Source of the DNA: Candidatus Heimdallarchaeota archaeon
Lineage (GTDB): Archaea; Asgardarchaeota; Heimdallarchaeia; Heimdallarchaeales; Heimdallarchaeaceae
Reading direction: 5' to 3'
NCBI GenBank assembly: GCA_030608385.1
Contig: JAUWEG010000011.1
Location: forward strand, 1-40,801
Length of the DNA: 40,801 nucleotides
The translations under genes and the position numbers were made by a program. The notes under the pieces are model-generated. The model saw nothing but the letters and a program-made list of their open reading frames with translations. It had not been told where the DNA came from and did not search any database. The number at the start of each line of letters is the position of its first letter. Positions within the stretch are counted from its first letter, which is position 1. Below, piece after piece: positions 1 through 8,579 of this stretch.

Positions 1-1
1 T

Positions 2-1111
2 AATATCTCAAAAATACCTTTCTTGCCAGATGAAGCCTTATTTGTAATAGATGCATATGCAGAAATTGCAGAAACATATCTACAAGATATTAAAGATATT
101 ATTGCTGGAATTTCAATTCTTCTAAGTAAACCAGCAGGAAGTAGTGATGCTACACTTGTGCACTTTTTCCTAGGATGGGTAAACGTTCTGTTTGCTGGAA
201 CATCAATCGGAGAAATAACTGCATTTAATGGTACATATGAGAATTTTGACTATGCATATGGTAACTTCTCAATTGTAGATACAGAACTAAGTACTCCTGA
301 AGTTCAAGACATCATTAATAGAGTTGGTGGAAACATCACTATTGGAAAAGACTTTCTAAGTTTTGCTTACGACTTCACCCAAGTTGGAATACCTTTTGCT
401 AGTTTAGGTTTGAACCTGGCTACTGGATTTACAGATCTAGAAGGAATCATAGATATCTTTGAAACAACTGATTATCAGAATGTTACAAACTATCAGACAA
501 TTCTTGATGATACTTCAGCTATTAATGTAACCCTAACTAGCATTGAAGCTGATGCTATTGCAGTCAATGATTCTGCTACAGTAGTATATGATAAATCTCA
601 GATTCAAGGATATGGTTTCCTTAGTGAATTTGCAGGTGGATTTGCCGAAACAATGATACAGTTTGATATGATTAACTCTATTGCAAGCACAAAATACATC
701 GCAAATGCCATTTATTATATGGTATACTCATTGCAAGAATTGAGTTACACTTATTCAAACATTACTGCTGGAGAAGAAAACTTTCTAGATTCTTACTTTA
801 TTGACGCCGAGGATAACTTCCTAGCTGCAAACGAGTCATTGAACTATGCAATATCAAATATGACTCAATCGATATTCTACATGAATAAATCAGTTGATGC
901 TGGTATGACTCAGCTGGAATCTCCAAGAAACACTCTTATTATAATTAGAGACTCGCTGATAGATGTAAACGCAGAACTTGTCACCATTTTTGCAATATTA
1001 GCGTTACCAGATCCAAGCACTCAAGCAGCTCAATTTGTAACAAGTGTAAATAACATCTTTACAATTCTTGAAGATGTGAATACAGAACTCCAAACAATGA
1101 GTCTATCATAG
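2..1111 (+). CDS. Exported, sequon-rich protein of unknown function (5' end outside window)
   Basis: The reading frame is open to the left edge of the window, so the annotated TTG at 23 is probably internal and the true start lies upstream. I do not recognise the family. About eleven N-x-S/T sequons (for example NGT, NFS, NIT, NVT, NDS, NES, NMT, NKS) are spread along some 370 residues. This is typical of archaeal proteins on the outer face of the membrane, where N-glycosylation occurs. The rest is Ala/Ile/Leu/Ser-rich with long stretches that look helical, and there is no cysteine pair, metal motif or C-terminal membrane anchor in the visible part. Any signal peptide would be in the missing N-terminus. 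A T8 run just after the stop is a likely terminator. Extracellular location is inferred from the sequons only. Confidence 0.75.
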   Translation, partial: NISKIPFLPDEALFVIDAYAEIAETYLQDIKDIIAGISILLSKPAGSSDATLVHFFLGWVNVLFAGTSIGEITAFNGTYENFDYAYGNFSIVDTELSTPEVQDIINRVGGNITIGKDFLSFAYDFTQVGIPFASLGLNLATGFTDLEGIIDIFETTDYQNVTNYQTILDDTSAINVTLTSIEADAIAVNDSATVVYDKSQIQGYGFLSEFAGGFAETMIQFDMINSIASTKYIANAIYYMVYSLQELSYTYSNITAGEENFLDSYFIDAEDNFLAANESLNYAISNMTQSIFYMNKSVDAGMTQLESPRNTLIIIRDSLIDVNAELVTIFAILALPDPSTQAAQFVTSVNNIFTILEDVNTELQTMSLS

Positions 1112-1128
1112 ATAGCCTCTTTCCTATC

Positions 1129-1136
1129 TTTTTTTT
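1129..1136 (+). terminator. Oligo-T terminator after the sequon-rich protein
   Basis: A run of eight T follows the stop codon by about 17 nt, preceded by a pyrimidine-rich stretch. Archaeal RNA polymerase terminates at such T tracts without needing a hairpin. Confidence 0.45.
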
Positions 1137-1148
1137 CATTATTTTCTT

Positions 1149-1168
1149 CCGACAAAAAGCTATTTTAT
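1149..1168 (+). promoter_or_regulatory. CCGACAAAAA box adjoining a TATA-like element (copy 1)
   Basis: CCGACAAAAA is followed after a few bases by TATTTTATA. The same decamer, again followed by an AT-rich element, occurs twice at 33101-33142. The next gene (start 1242) has its own TATA-like TTATAAGAT centred near 1213, about 26 nt before a TSS expected at about 1239. This upstream box could therefore be an activator or BRE-like site, or a second promoter. Confidence 0.35.
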
Positions 1169-1241
1169 ACCATTGCCTAAAGAGAATAACTTTTTATTAA
1201 AAATTCTGTTATAAGATTAGAATTGTAAATAGGGTAATACT

Positions 1242-2549
1242 ATGAGTCCAAGTAATGTTTTTCTAGGATACGATCATGGCAAAGGCGATTTTCAAGAGCT
1301 AAAAGATACAACTAAATATCAATCCATTATAGAAGGGGATTTAACTGACATATCTAGGCAGTTGTCTTCATTAGGTTTAGATGGTCTTCTAATTTTCCAT
1401 CATGAAAAGGACGAATGGCATTTGGTTTTTGGCAGTCATCTAGGACTTGTTGCTCAAAGAACAGGTCGAAGAATAGCTGATACAATTAGTAGATCAGGAT
1501 TTTTGATTTCATCAGGCGAGAGAACAGGCATAAAATGCCGTTTGGAACAAATCACTGAAGATAATATTGGTGATTTACATAAGACAGTACAAGAGAAGTA
1601 CATAGATACAGATCTTGGAGGTTTTCAAGGAGACTCTAGACAAGATTCTTTCCCTAAGAAAGTGTTTGCACACGATACACCACCTGCTAAAGGTGTTTTC
1701 GAAGAAACTCCAAAGATTCAAGATCAAAAACTACCACATCCTGAGGATGTTTATGAGCCAAAACCTATCGTTGAACCAACACATGAGCCAGCAATTGAAC
1801 CTGTTGCTGAACCTGAACCAGAACCTGAACCACAAACTGTAGTTTTTTCAGAACCTGAACCTATTGTTGATCCACCAGCTAAAACTTTTGTTGAACCAGT
1901 TGTTGAACCTGTTGCTGAACCAGAACCTGCTGAAGAGGTTGTTGATGAACCTAAGGCTGAAATTATAAAAGCGGTTGAGGAAACAGTAAAAGATGTCGTT
2001 GAAGACGTCGTTGAAGACGTCGTCGAGGACGTTGTTGAACAAGTTGCTGAAGCTGTAGCTGAGGGTGTTGCTTCAGAAATATCAGACGAACAAGTAGCAG
2101 GATTAGTGAAAGAAGCTATCGAAGAAAAAACCGATGAAATCGTAGACAAAGTAGTTGAAGAAGTTTCCGAAGAAGTACTAGAAGAAGTAACAGAAGAAAT
2201 TGAAGAAGCTGTTGAAGAAGTACTCGATAAGGAAGAAACAATTGCTGAAGCTGTTGAGGAAATCGTCGAGGAAATCATCGAAGAAATTGTAGAAGAAGTC
2301 ACTGAAGCTGTTGAAGACGTCGTTGAGGACGTTGTTGAAGATGTTGTTCAAGATGTTCTTGAAAAAGCAGAAGGTATAAGCGAAGAAAAAGCTGAGCATA
2401 TAGCTGAAGATGTAGTTGAAAAGGTTGTAAACGAAGTTACTGAAGAAGCTGTCGAAGAAGCTGTCGAAGAAAAAGCAGATGAAATCGTTGAAGCCGTTGA
2501 AGACGCCGTAGAAACAAAAATAGATGAAGAATCAGAAGATTCTAACTAA
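1242..2549 (+). CDS. Protein with N-terminal globular domain, Pro/Glu hinge and long Glu/Val-rich helical repeat tail
   Basis: Three zones are visible. Residues 1 to about 130 look like a compact alpha/beta domain of unknown family. Residues about 165-240 are a Pro/Glu-rich spacer with EPEPEPEP-type runs. Residues about 240-435 are almost only Glu, Val, Ala, Asp, Ile and Lys in four-residue steps such as VEDV and VEEI. That tail should form a long acidic helix with a hydrophobic stripe that rotates slowly around it. There is no signal peptide or membrane segment, so a cytoplasmic location is likely. The DNA of the tail is locally tandem-repeated (gaagacgtcgtt units near 1995-2036 and 2314-2345), consistent with expansion by repeat slippage. 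A TATA-like TTATAAGAT centred near 1213 predicts a leaderless or nearly leaderless start at 1242. The antisense Ser-rich ORFs here are shadows of the GAA/GTT codon pattern. Function unknown; scaffold, surface-binding or polymerising roles are guesses. Confidence 0.85.
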   Translation: MSPSNVFLGYDHGKGDFQELKDTTKYQSIIEGDLTDISRQLSSLGLDGLLIFHHEKDEWHLVFGSHLGLVAQRTGRRIADTISRSGFLISSGERTGIKCRLEQITEDNIGDLHKTVQEKYIDTDLGGFQGDSRQDSFPKKVFAHDTPPAKGVFEETPKIQDQKLPHPEDVYEPKPIVEPTHEPAIEPVAEPEPEPEPQTVVFSEPEPIVDPPAKTFVEPVVEPVAEPEPAEEVVDEPKAEIIKAVEETVKDVVEDVVEDVVEDVVEQVAEAVAEGVASEISDEQVAGLVKEAIEEKTDEIVDKVVEEVSEEVLEEVTEEIEEAVEEVLDKEETIAEAVEEIVEEIIEEIVEEVTEAVEDVVEDVVEDVVQDVLEKAEGISEEKAEHIAEDVVEKVVNEVTEEAVEEAVEEKADEIVEAVEDAVETKIDEESEDSN

Positions 2550-2560
2550 TTCTATTCTCT

Positions 2561-2579
2561 TTTTTTATTTTATTTTTTC
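2561..2579 (+). terminator. T-rich terminator after the E/V-repeat gene
   Basis: Two T tracts (T7 and T6) separated by ATTTTA lie just past the stop codon of the 1242 gene and before the TATA box of the next gene. The position and composition fit archaeal oligo-T termination. Confidence 0.4.
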
Positions 2580-2620
2580 ATTTCAAAAGTCATTTATAGA
2601 GAAAGTAGACAGTTTTCTTA

Positions 2621-3643
2621 ATGTCTAATCGAACACTAACTATTCTTGCGGGAGGCTATTCTAGAAGATTTCAGAAAAAGGATGACCAGTGGTTAGACAA
2701 AGCTTTGTTGTATATTAACAATAAACCTCTTTTGATACATCTTTTAGATCAAGGAAACAAAATATATGATGGCATCAATATCTCTGTAAATACAAATTCT
2801 AGAAAGCGCGATTATAAGAAGATTGTAGAGAGTTATTTACCAAATATCAATATAGATTTCACTGTCGATTTAAGAAAAATCTCTTTAGATGGCGTTCTAA
2901 AAGGAATTTATTCAACTCTTAAGAAAAGAACAAAATCTTCAGTTCAATTCATACCTTCAGATCGTCCCTATCTCGACTTAAGAATTTTAAGAGGTTTAAA
3001 AGTTATGAAGAGGGGAGTAAGTTTGCTCAGATATGATAATGGTATGATTGAACCTTTACTTTCCCTATACGGAGCACAAGCATCTTTTCCAGAGAACTTG
3101 TCTCAACTTCCATTGTCAAGAGCAGATGTTCCAATTAGATTTTCTAATGAAATTCAAGTTTATAGTATAAATAAAATACTTGATAGAAATAATTTATCTG
3201 TCAAATTTTTTTCTAACATAAATATTCAACCTGATATTGAAAATGAAAGAATAGACTATTCTAATTCAGCTTCAGTTATTATCCCCGATTCAGTACTAAT
3301 TGAAAGAGAACGGCCAAATTTTACATTTGATGATACTAGATACAACAAGGAAGATGAAATTGTTGAGACTCTTATTGAAATTGAGAATTATTACTCAGCT
3401 TTTCTTTTATCCTTTTATTTCTGGAAACAAAAGAAAATTTCCATTGGAAAATACAAAGCGTTTGGAATTGAATCGTTGAAGAAAGAATATGATTTTTGGA
3501 TTAATAATGAAATGCCTTTTCTTGCTCTTCACTCTTTGGATGATCTTATTAGATATTTTCCTGGAGAGAGAAAACCAAGTGTCAATGCTAAAATAAAGCA
3601 TTTAAGAAAAAAAATGAAGATTGAACCAAGAAGAATAATGTAA
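2621..3643 (+). CDS. MobA-like nucleotidyltransferase (putative molybdenum cofactor guanylyltransferase) with C-terminal extension
   Basis: The N-terminus carries the nucleotide-binding signature LAGGYSRRF followed by a conserved-type lysine (LDKAL), as in MobA and other small nucleotidyltransferases. An SDRPYL stretch near residue 115 takes the place of the metal-binding D-x-P segment. MobA enzymes attach GMP to molybdopterin to make the guanine dinucleotide cofactor. At 340 residues it is far longer than a typical MobA of about 200. The last 140 residues or so form an uncharacterised, probably helical domain rich in aromatics and lysine. It ends 11 nt from the stop of the convergent formate dehydrogenase, which needs bis-MGD, so a role in maturing that enzyme is a reasonable inference. 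TATA-like TTTATAGA centred near 2596 puts the TSS on the ATG (leaderless). Another sugar-phosphate nucleotidyltransferase activity remains possible. Confidence 0.75.
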   Translation: MSNRTLTILAGGYSRRFQKKDDQWLDKALLYINNKPLLIHLLDQGNKIYDGINISVNTNSRKRDYKKIVESYLPNINIDFTVDLRKISLDGVLKGIYSTLKKRTKSSVQFIPSDRPYLDLRILRGLKVMKRGVSLLRYDNGMIEPLLSLYGAQASFPENLSQLPLSRADVPIRFSNEIQVYSINKILDRNNLSVKFFSNINIQPDIENERIDYSNSASVIIPDSVLIERERPNFTFDDTRYNKEDEIVETLIEIENYYSAFLLSFYFWKQKKISIGKYKAFGIESLKKEYDFWINNEMPFLALHSLDDLIRYFPGERKPSVNAKIKHLRKKMKIEPRRIM

Positions 3644-3654
3644 ATCTCCTAGGT

Positions 3655-6363
3655 CTATTCTTTAGATATTTTAATAGCACATACTTTGAATTCAGGAATT
3701 TTCGCTAGAGGATCTAAGGCATCATTAGTTAGAAGGTTTGCAGCAGATTCTTTGTAATGGAAAGACATGAAGACTAAACCTTCTTGGATTCTATCAGTAA
3801 CTCTAGCAACAGTTGTTAAACGACCTCTTCTTGATTCAATAGTAATCTTATCTCCACTCTTAATACTGAGTTTTTCAGCATCCTTTACGTTAATCTCACT
3901 TCTTTCTATAGGTCTTCGTTCGTGTAAAGCTTTAGATCTGCGGGACATTTCACCTGTATGGAAGTGATATAAAATACGACCAGTTGTCAGCATGTATGGA
4001 TATTCCTCATCGGGTAATTCTGCAGGATCTATGTAAGAAATAACATGGAATTTACCTTTTCCTCTAGTAAACTCTCCTTGATGGAGTATTTTAGTTCCTT
4101 CGTGTTTCTTATCTTTACAAGGCCATTGTAAACCAATTTCCTTAATTCTTTCATAACTTATCCCTCCATATATTGGGGATAGAGTTGCTACTTCATCCAT
4201 GATGTCACTAGGACTATTATAATTTGCTTCAATTCCAAAACGATTTAACATTTCTTGGAGTATGTCCCAATCATCTCTTCTGTTACTTATTGGATTAATT
4301 GCTTTCCTAACTCGTTGAACTCTCCTCTCTGTATTTGTGAAAGTACCATCTTTTTCAGCAAAAGATACTCCTGGAAGAACGACATCTGCGTATTTTGCTG
4401 TTTCAGTGAGGAATAGGTCTTGAACTACAAGGAATTCAAGGTTTTCAAGTGCTTCTTTTACATGATTTAGATTTGGATCACTTAAAGCAGGATTTTCTCC
4501 CATGATGTAAATTCCACGAATGTCTCCACTATGAGCTGCATGTATTACCTCCACAACTGTTAAACCAACCTTGTCATCAAGATTGGAAACCCCCCAAGCT
4601 TTCTCAAATTTAGCTTTGTTTTCTGGATCAGTTACTCGTTGATAACCAGGATAAACATTAGGTAATCCTCCAAGATCACAAGAACCTTGAACATTGTTCT
4701 GGCCTCTTAGAGGATTGACTCCAGTACCAGGACGTCCAATGTTTCCAGTTATCATGGCAAGATTAGCTAGAGATAAGACATTATCTGTTCCAGTGATATG
4801 CTGAGTTATACCCATTGAGTAAACTATAGCTGCTGTTTTGGCATTTGCATATAGCCTAGCAGCTTCTTTAACCTCTTCAACATTAACATTTGCGATTTTA
4901 CAGAGTAATTCCAGCGATGTATCCTTTAAGCCTTCTTTAAATTCTTCAAAACCTTCTGTTCTGCTTTTGATAAATTCTTCATCATGTAGATTCTCATCAA
5001 GAATAACTTTCATGAAAGCATTGATTAGAGCAACATCCGACCCTGGTTTCTGTTGTAGATAGATTTCTGAATAATCAGCAAGTTCTATTCTCCTTGGATC
5101 TGCAACAATCAGCTTTGTAACTTCTCTTTTGACTGCTTGTTTAATTTTTATGCCTATAACTGGATGAGCTTCAGTTGTATTGCTACCTATTATGAATATT
5201 ACTTCAGCATCGTTAGTTAAATCACCAATGCTATTAGTCATAGCACCTGAACCAAAAGCTTTGGCGAGTCCTGTTACAGTTGAAGCATGACATAACCTTG
5301 CACAATGATCTACGTTATTGGTTCCAACAGCTGCTCTTGCGAACTTCTGCATAAGATAATTCTCTTCGTTAGTGCATTTAGCAGAGGCTAGGAAAGCAAG
5401 AGCTCCAGGACCACTTTCATCTCGAATACTTTTTAGTTTCTTTTCAACTAAATCTAATGCTTCATCCCAAGAAGCTTCTACAAATTCTCCTTCTTTCTTA
5501 ATCAATGGTGTGTTCAACCTTTCTGGATGATTAACAAAGTCCCAACCATATCTGCCTTTTACACAGAGAGCCACACCATTAACAACATTGTCATGATTTG
5601 AATCAACATAAGAAATTGTGTTAGTATTTGGATTTGCTAGAACATCAAAATTGCACCCAACACCACAATAGGAGCAAACTGTTGTGGTTCTGGTTAAATC
5701 TTCACAATGTTCTACATCCCGTACTTGATGATTAACAAGAGCTCCTGCTGGACAAACTACAACACAATTACCACAAGCTACACACCCTGCACTCTCAAAG
5801 CTCCCACCATCTGGTGTGGTGGGATAACCATCAAATTTTCCTCTCTCAATAGATAATACGTTACAAACTTGTAGTTCACTAGTAACTCTAACACAATTAC
5901 CACATTTGATGCAGTTTTCGTAGTTAAGTGAAAAGAATTCGTTCGATTCATGCAAATCTACTTTCTTTTCCTCAATCTCTACAGGTTCATCCAGATATTT
6001 TTCTTCAAGAGCTTTAATTTTACAATATTGACCAGTTGCACAAGCTACACATTCTCCAGTGTGTAATTTTGCAAATTTAGTGATTAGTGCTTTTCTAGTT
6101 CTTAAAATTCTTTCAGTATCTGTTTTGATTATTGCATTTGGTTTAGCAAGTTCCTTGCAGGAAGCTACTGTTTTTGAAGCATCACCGATAGTTTCTTCCA
6201 CAACACAAACTCTACATTTAGCAGCGGGTTCTAAAGCAGGATGATGGCATATTGTTGGAATTTCAATGCCGTTCCTTTCAGCAATAGAATGATATGTTTC
6301 ATTCGTGTAACATTCAATTTCCTTACCATCAATTGTTATCTTAATAATTTCTCCATTTGCCAT
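3655..6363 (-). CDS. fdhA: Formate dehydrogenase, molybdenum catalytic subunit with NuoG-like N-terminus (Cys form)
   Basis: Multidomain molybdopterin oxidoreductase of about 900 residues. In order (numbering from the track GTG at 6372) it shows a [2Fe-2S] ferredoxin domain (C42, C53, C56, C72), a NuoG-type His-Cys cluster motif (H104, C108, C111, C117), a two-cluster [4Fe-4S] domain (CIKCGNC; CVACGNC with CP) and the bis-MGD domain opening with CSYCGVGC. The catalytic position reads ARLCHAS, so the Mo ligand is cysteine (TGT codon at 5290-5292, residue 361) rather than selenocysteine. This architecture is that of soluble NAD(P)- or ferredoxin-linked formate dehydrogenases, which oxidise formate to CO2 or run in reverse. 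No diaphorase (NuoE/F-like) subunit is adjacent, so the electron partner is unknown. I prefer the ATG at 6363 (MANGEI) to the GTG. It converges on the MobA-like gene. Confidence 0.92.
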   Translation of the reverse strand: MANGEIIKITIDGKEIECYTNETYHSIAERNGIEIPTICHHPALEPAAKCRVCVVEETIGDASKTVASCKELAKPNAIIKTDTERILRTRKALITKFAKLHTGECVACATGQYCKIKALEEKYLDEPVEIEEKKVDLHESNEFFSLNYENCIKCGNCVRVTSELQVCNVLSIERGKFDGYPTTPDGGSFESAGCVACGNCVVVCPAGALVNHQVRDVEHCEDLTRTTTVCSYCGVGCNFDVLANPNTNTISYVDSNHDNVVNGVALCVKGRYGWDFVNHPERLNTPLIKKEGEFVEASWDEALDLVEKKLKSIRDESGPGALAFLASAKCTNEENYLMQKFARAAVGTNNVDHCARLCHASTVTGLAKAFGSGAMTNSIGDLTNDAEVIFIIGSNTTEAHPVIGIKIKQAVKREVTKLIVADPRRIELADYSEIYLQQKPGSDVALINAFMKVILDENLHDEEFIKSRTEGFEEFKEGLKDTSLELLCKIANVNVEEVKEAARLYANAKTAAIVYSMGITQHITGTDNVLSLANLAMITGNIGRPGTGVNPLRGQNNVQGSCDLGGLPNVYPGYQRVTDPENKAKFEKAWGVSNLDDKVGLTVVEVIHAAHSGDIRGIYIMGENPALSDPNLNHVKEALENLEFLVVQDLFLTETAKYADVVLPGVSFAEKDGTFTNTERRVQRVRKAINPISNRRDDWDILQEMLNRFGIEANYNSPSDIMDEVATLSPIYGGISYERIKEIGLQWPCKDKKHEGTKILHQGEFTRGKGKFHVISYIDPAELPDEEYPYMLTTGRILYHFHTGEMSRRSKALHERRPIERSEINVKDAEKLSIKSGDKITIESRRGRLTTVARVTDRIQEGLVFMSFHYKESAANLLTNDALDPLAKIPEFKVCAIKISKE

Positions 6364-6556
6364 GATTTTCACATAATTAAATGATTATTTTGATAATGAT
6401 TGTGTTACTAAAAATAATTTTTACAAAAATCTTTCGCTATCTTATTCACAACTAAAATTGTTTTTTTACACAAAACTTTAATCTAGCTAATATTTTTAGT
6501 ATTTAATATCCAATTGATTAATATATCATACTTGTAGCATAAACAAAGTGGAAAGC
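6364..6556. promoter_or_regulatory. Divergent promoter region between fdhA and the DNA methyltransferase
   Basis: An AT-rich spacer of about 190 bp. On the plus strand, TTAATATATC centred near 6522 predicts a TSS at about 6548, at the GTG/ATG of the methyltransferase. On the minus strand, AT-rich elements near 6380-6395 could drive fdhA. No clear inverted repeat or riboswitch-like fold was seen. Confidence 0.45.
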
Positions 6557-7594
6557 ATGTCAGAGACAACTCACAAGATTTACTTCCAGAATGCACAAAA
6601 TTTGAGGGCTCTAGAAGATGAATCTGTTGACCTCATTCTCACAAGCCCAATGTATCCACTTGTTCAAATATGGGATTATGTTTTTTCTCAGCTTAATCCT
6701 GACATAGGTGTAGCATTAGAAAAAGAAGATGGAAATCTAGCTTTTGAGTTAATGCATCAAGAACTAGATAAAGTGTGGAATGAAGCTTTCAGAATACTGA
6801 AGACTAATGGAATTGCATGTATTAATGTTGGAGATACAACTCGAAGTATTGGTGATGATTTCAAACTGTATGCATCTCATTCTAGAATTATTTCTCACTG
6901 TTGTAAAATAGGTTTTCAATGTCTTCCGCTCATCATTTGGGCAAAATTAACCAATGCCCCTAACAAGTTTATGGGGTCGGGTATGTTACCCCCTGGAGGA
7001 TATGTAACTCTAGAACACGAATATATTCTTGTTCTTCGTAAAGGCGGTAAAAGGGAATTCAAAACAGACATTGAGAAGAAAAAGCGAGTCGATAGTTCAT
7101 ATTTCTGGGAAGAAAGGAATAAATGGTTTTCTGATGTTTGGGATCTCAAAGGCGTCCACCAAGCGTTAAAGCAGAGCAATACACGAGAAAGAAGTGCAGC
7201 TTTTCCTTTTGAGTTAGCTTATCGTCTAATAAGTATGTATTCCTTAAAACATGATATTGTGTTAGATCCTTTTCTAGGAACAGGGACCACCATGCTAGCT
7301 GCTATGGCTTTAGAAAGAAATAGTATTGGAGTAGAAATTGCTACTAATTTCAACGAAATAATCGATGGAAGAATAAAAGACATAGTAACTTATGCCAATG
7401 AATACAATAATAATCGATTAGAAGAACATAAGGAGTACATGATTGAACATGCTCAAAAACATGGGGAACTTAAGTATAAAAACGAATTTTATGGCTTTCC
7501 TGTTAAAACAAAACAAGAAATAAGTTTCAAACTTGAAGAGCTCACAGCTGTAAAGAAAACCAACGATACCACCTATCAGGTATTTTATGATTAA
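6557..7594 (+). CDS. Site-specific DNA methyltransferase (N4-cytosine/N6-adenine type, beta class)
   Basis: The catalytic motif IV (TSPMYP, the variant of TSPPY/W) lies near residue 32. The AdoMet-binding motif (DPFLGTGTT followed by GVEI) lies near residue 240. Catalytic motif first and binding motif later defines the beta class of amino-methyltransferases, which methylate the exocyclic amine of cytosine or adenine in duplex DNA. The region between them would contain the target-recognition segment. No restriction endonuclease gene is adjacent, so this looks like a solitary methyltransferase, perhaps used for replication or strand marking. The track start is GTG at 6548; the in-frame ATG at 6557 gives a leader of about 9 nt from the TATA-predicted TSS. 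The base specificity cannot be read from sequence alone. Confidence 0.88.
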   Translation: MSETTHKIYFQNAQNLRALEDESVDLILTSPMYPLVQIWDYVFSQLNPDIGVALEKEDGNLAFELMHQELDKVWNEAFRILKTNGIACINVGDTTRSIGDDFKLYASHSRIISHCCKIGFQCLPLIIWAKLTNAPNKFMGSGMLPPGGYVTLEHEYILVLRKGGKREFKTDIEKKKRVDSSYFWEERNKWFSDVWDLKGVHQALKQSNTRERSAAFPFELAYRLISMYSLKHDIVLDPFLGTGTTMLAAMALERNSIGVEIATNFNEIIDGRIKDIVTYANEYNNNRLEEHKEYMIEHAQKHGELKYKNEFYGFPVKTKQEISFKLEELTAVKKTNDTTYQVFYD

Positions 7595-7667
7595 TGATTT
7601 TCTATCTTACTCTAAATTTTTATAGCACATTAACTGCTTTTGATTAACATAGAAAGAAGTGTGACTT

Positions 7668-8522
7668 TTGACCATAAATACAAAAGTAGCCATAATAGTT
7701 CCTGAAAAAGATCAAGCAGCTCAAACAATGTGGCACGTTTTAAATCAGCAATCATTCTTCAAAGAAACAGATGAAAGTTTTGATAGCAATCCTGTCTATT
7801 CGCTTAAGCAAAACCCTAGTGACATAAAATTGATTCACACAAAGAGTGATGGAGTAGAATCAAGTCATCTGGATGAAGGAATGAACGCCGACTTATACAT
7901 ATTTGCTAGCAGACATAGAGCAGCTTCTGGAACACCTGCACTATTAATACATCCTACCGGAAATTGGTCAAAAATCACTTTAGCAGGTAGAGAATCTGAG
8001 CTTTCCTATACTTCAAGCTGGGCTTTGAACTATGGATTGAGAAAACTAAAAGAGAAACAAGAAGAATTCAAACTAGATGAATTTAAGGTAGACCTAGAAG
8101 TAACTCATCATGGTCCTACAAAATTAACAACCCCTCTTATTTTCATGGAACTCGGCAGCAGTGAAGAATATTGGGTGCATGAAACAGGTGCCACGGCTGT
8201 AGCTGAAGCCATAATTGAAACAGCTCAAGGTTTCATACAGCGAGGAAATTTTGATAATCAAAGTTACATTGGAATTGGGGGAAATCACTATGCTTACCGC
8301 TTTCATAAATATCTGATGGAAAATCCAGATGTCTATATTAGTCACATAGCAGCTAAACATTCTTTGGATGATTTGACAAAAGATGTTCTAAAACAAGCGT
8401 TTGAGAAAACAATTGAATCACCTGTGGGAGCATTGATAGATAAGAAAGGAGCAAGATCAGAACAAAGAAAGAATACAATTGAAATGCTGGAAGATTTAGG
8501 AAAAGAGCACGTATTAATCTAA
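7668..8522 (+). CDS. dtdA: D-aminoacyl-tRNA deacylase (archaeal DTD2/GEK1 type)
   Basis: DtdA removes D-amino acids wrongly attached to tRNA. Family hallmarks are visible: THHGPT near residue 145 followed by P-L-I-F-M-E-L-G-S and W-x-H-E, and GIGGNHYA near residue 205, corresponding to the conserved GGxHYA. The 284 residues are close to the usual family length of about 275. The enzyme is typical of archaea and plants, so it supports the archaeal assignment. The only usable start is the TTG at 7668, because an in-frame stop (TGA) lies two codons upstream. TATA-like AATTTTTATAG near 7620 lies about 48 nt upstream, giving a leader of about 20 nt. The gene stands alone, 73 nt after the methyltransferase. 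Confidence 0.92.
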   Translation: MTINTKVAIIVPEKDQAAQTMWHVLNQQSFFKETDESFDSNPVYSLKQNPSDIKLIHTKSDGVESSHLDEGMNADLYIFASRHRAASGTPALLIHPTGNWSKITLAGRESELSYTSSWALNYGLRKLKEKQEEFKLDEFKVDLEVTHHGPTKLTTPLIFMELGSSEEYWVHETGATAVAEAIIETAQGFIQRGNFDNQSYIGIGGNHYAYRFHKYLMENPDVYISHIAAKHSLDDLTKDVLKQAFEKTIESPVGALIDKKGARSEQRKNTIEMLEDLGKEHVLI

Positions 8523-8579
8523 ATTTTAGAAAGCACTGATCGATTCTCATAATATTAACCTTTTAAGAGTATTTTTTGG

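Noticed and set aside
1751-2302. 183-aa Ser/Thr-rich minus-strand ORF, and similar 1615-1842, 1848-2042 and 2178-2399 ORFs
   Set aside because: They are shadows of the repetitive GAA/GTT and CCA/GAA codons of the plus-strand gene; low complexity and no promoter.
5290-5292. Selenocysteine codon in formate dehydrogenase
   Set aside because: The catalytic codon is TGT (cysteine), not TGA, and no recoding element is needed.
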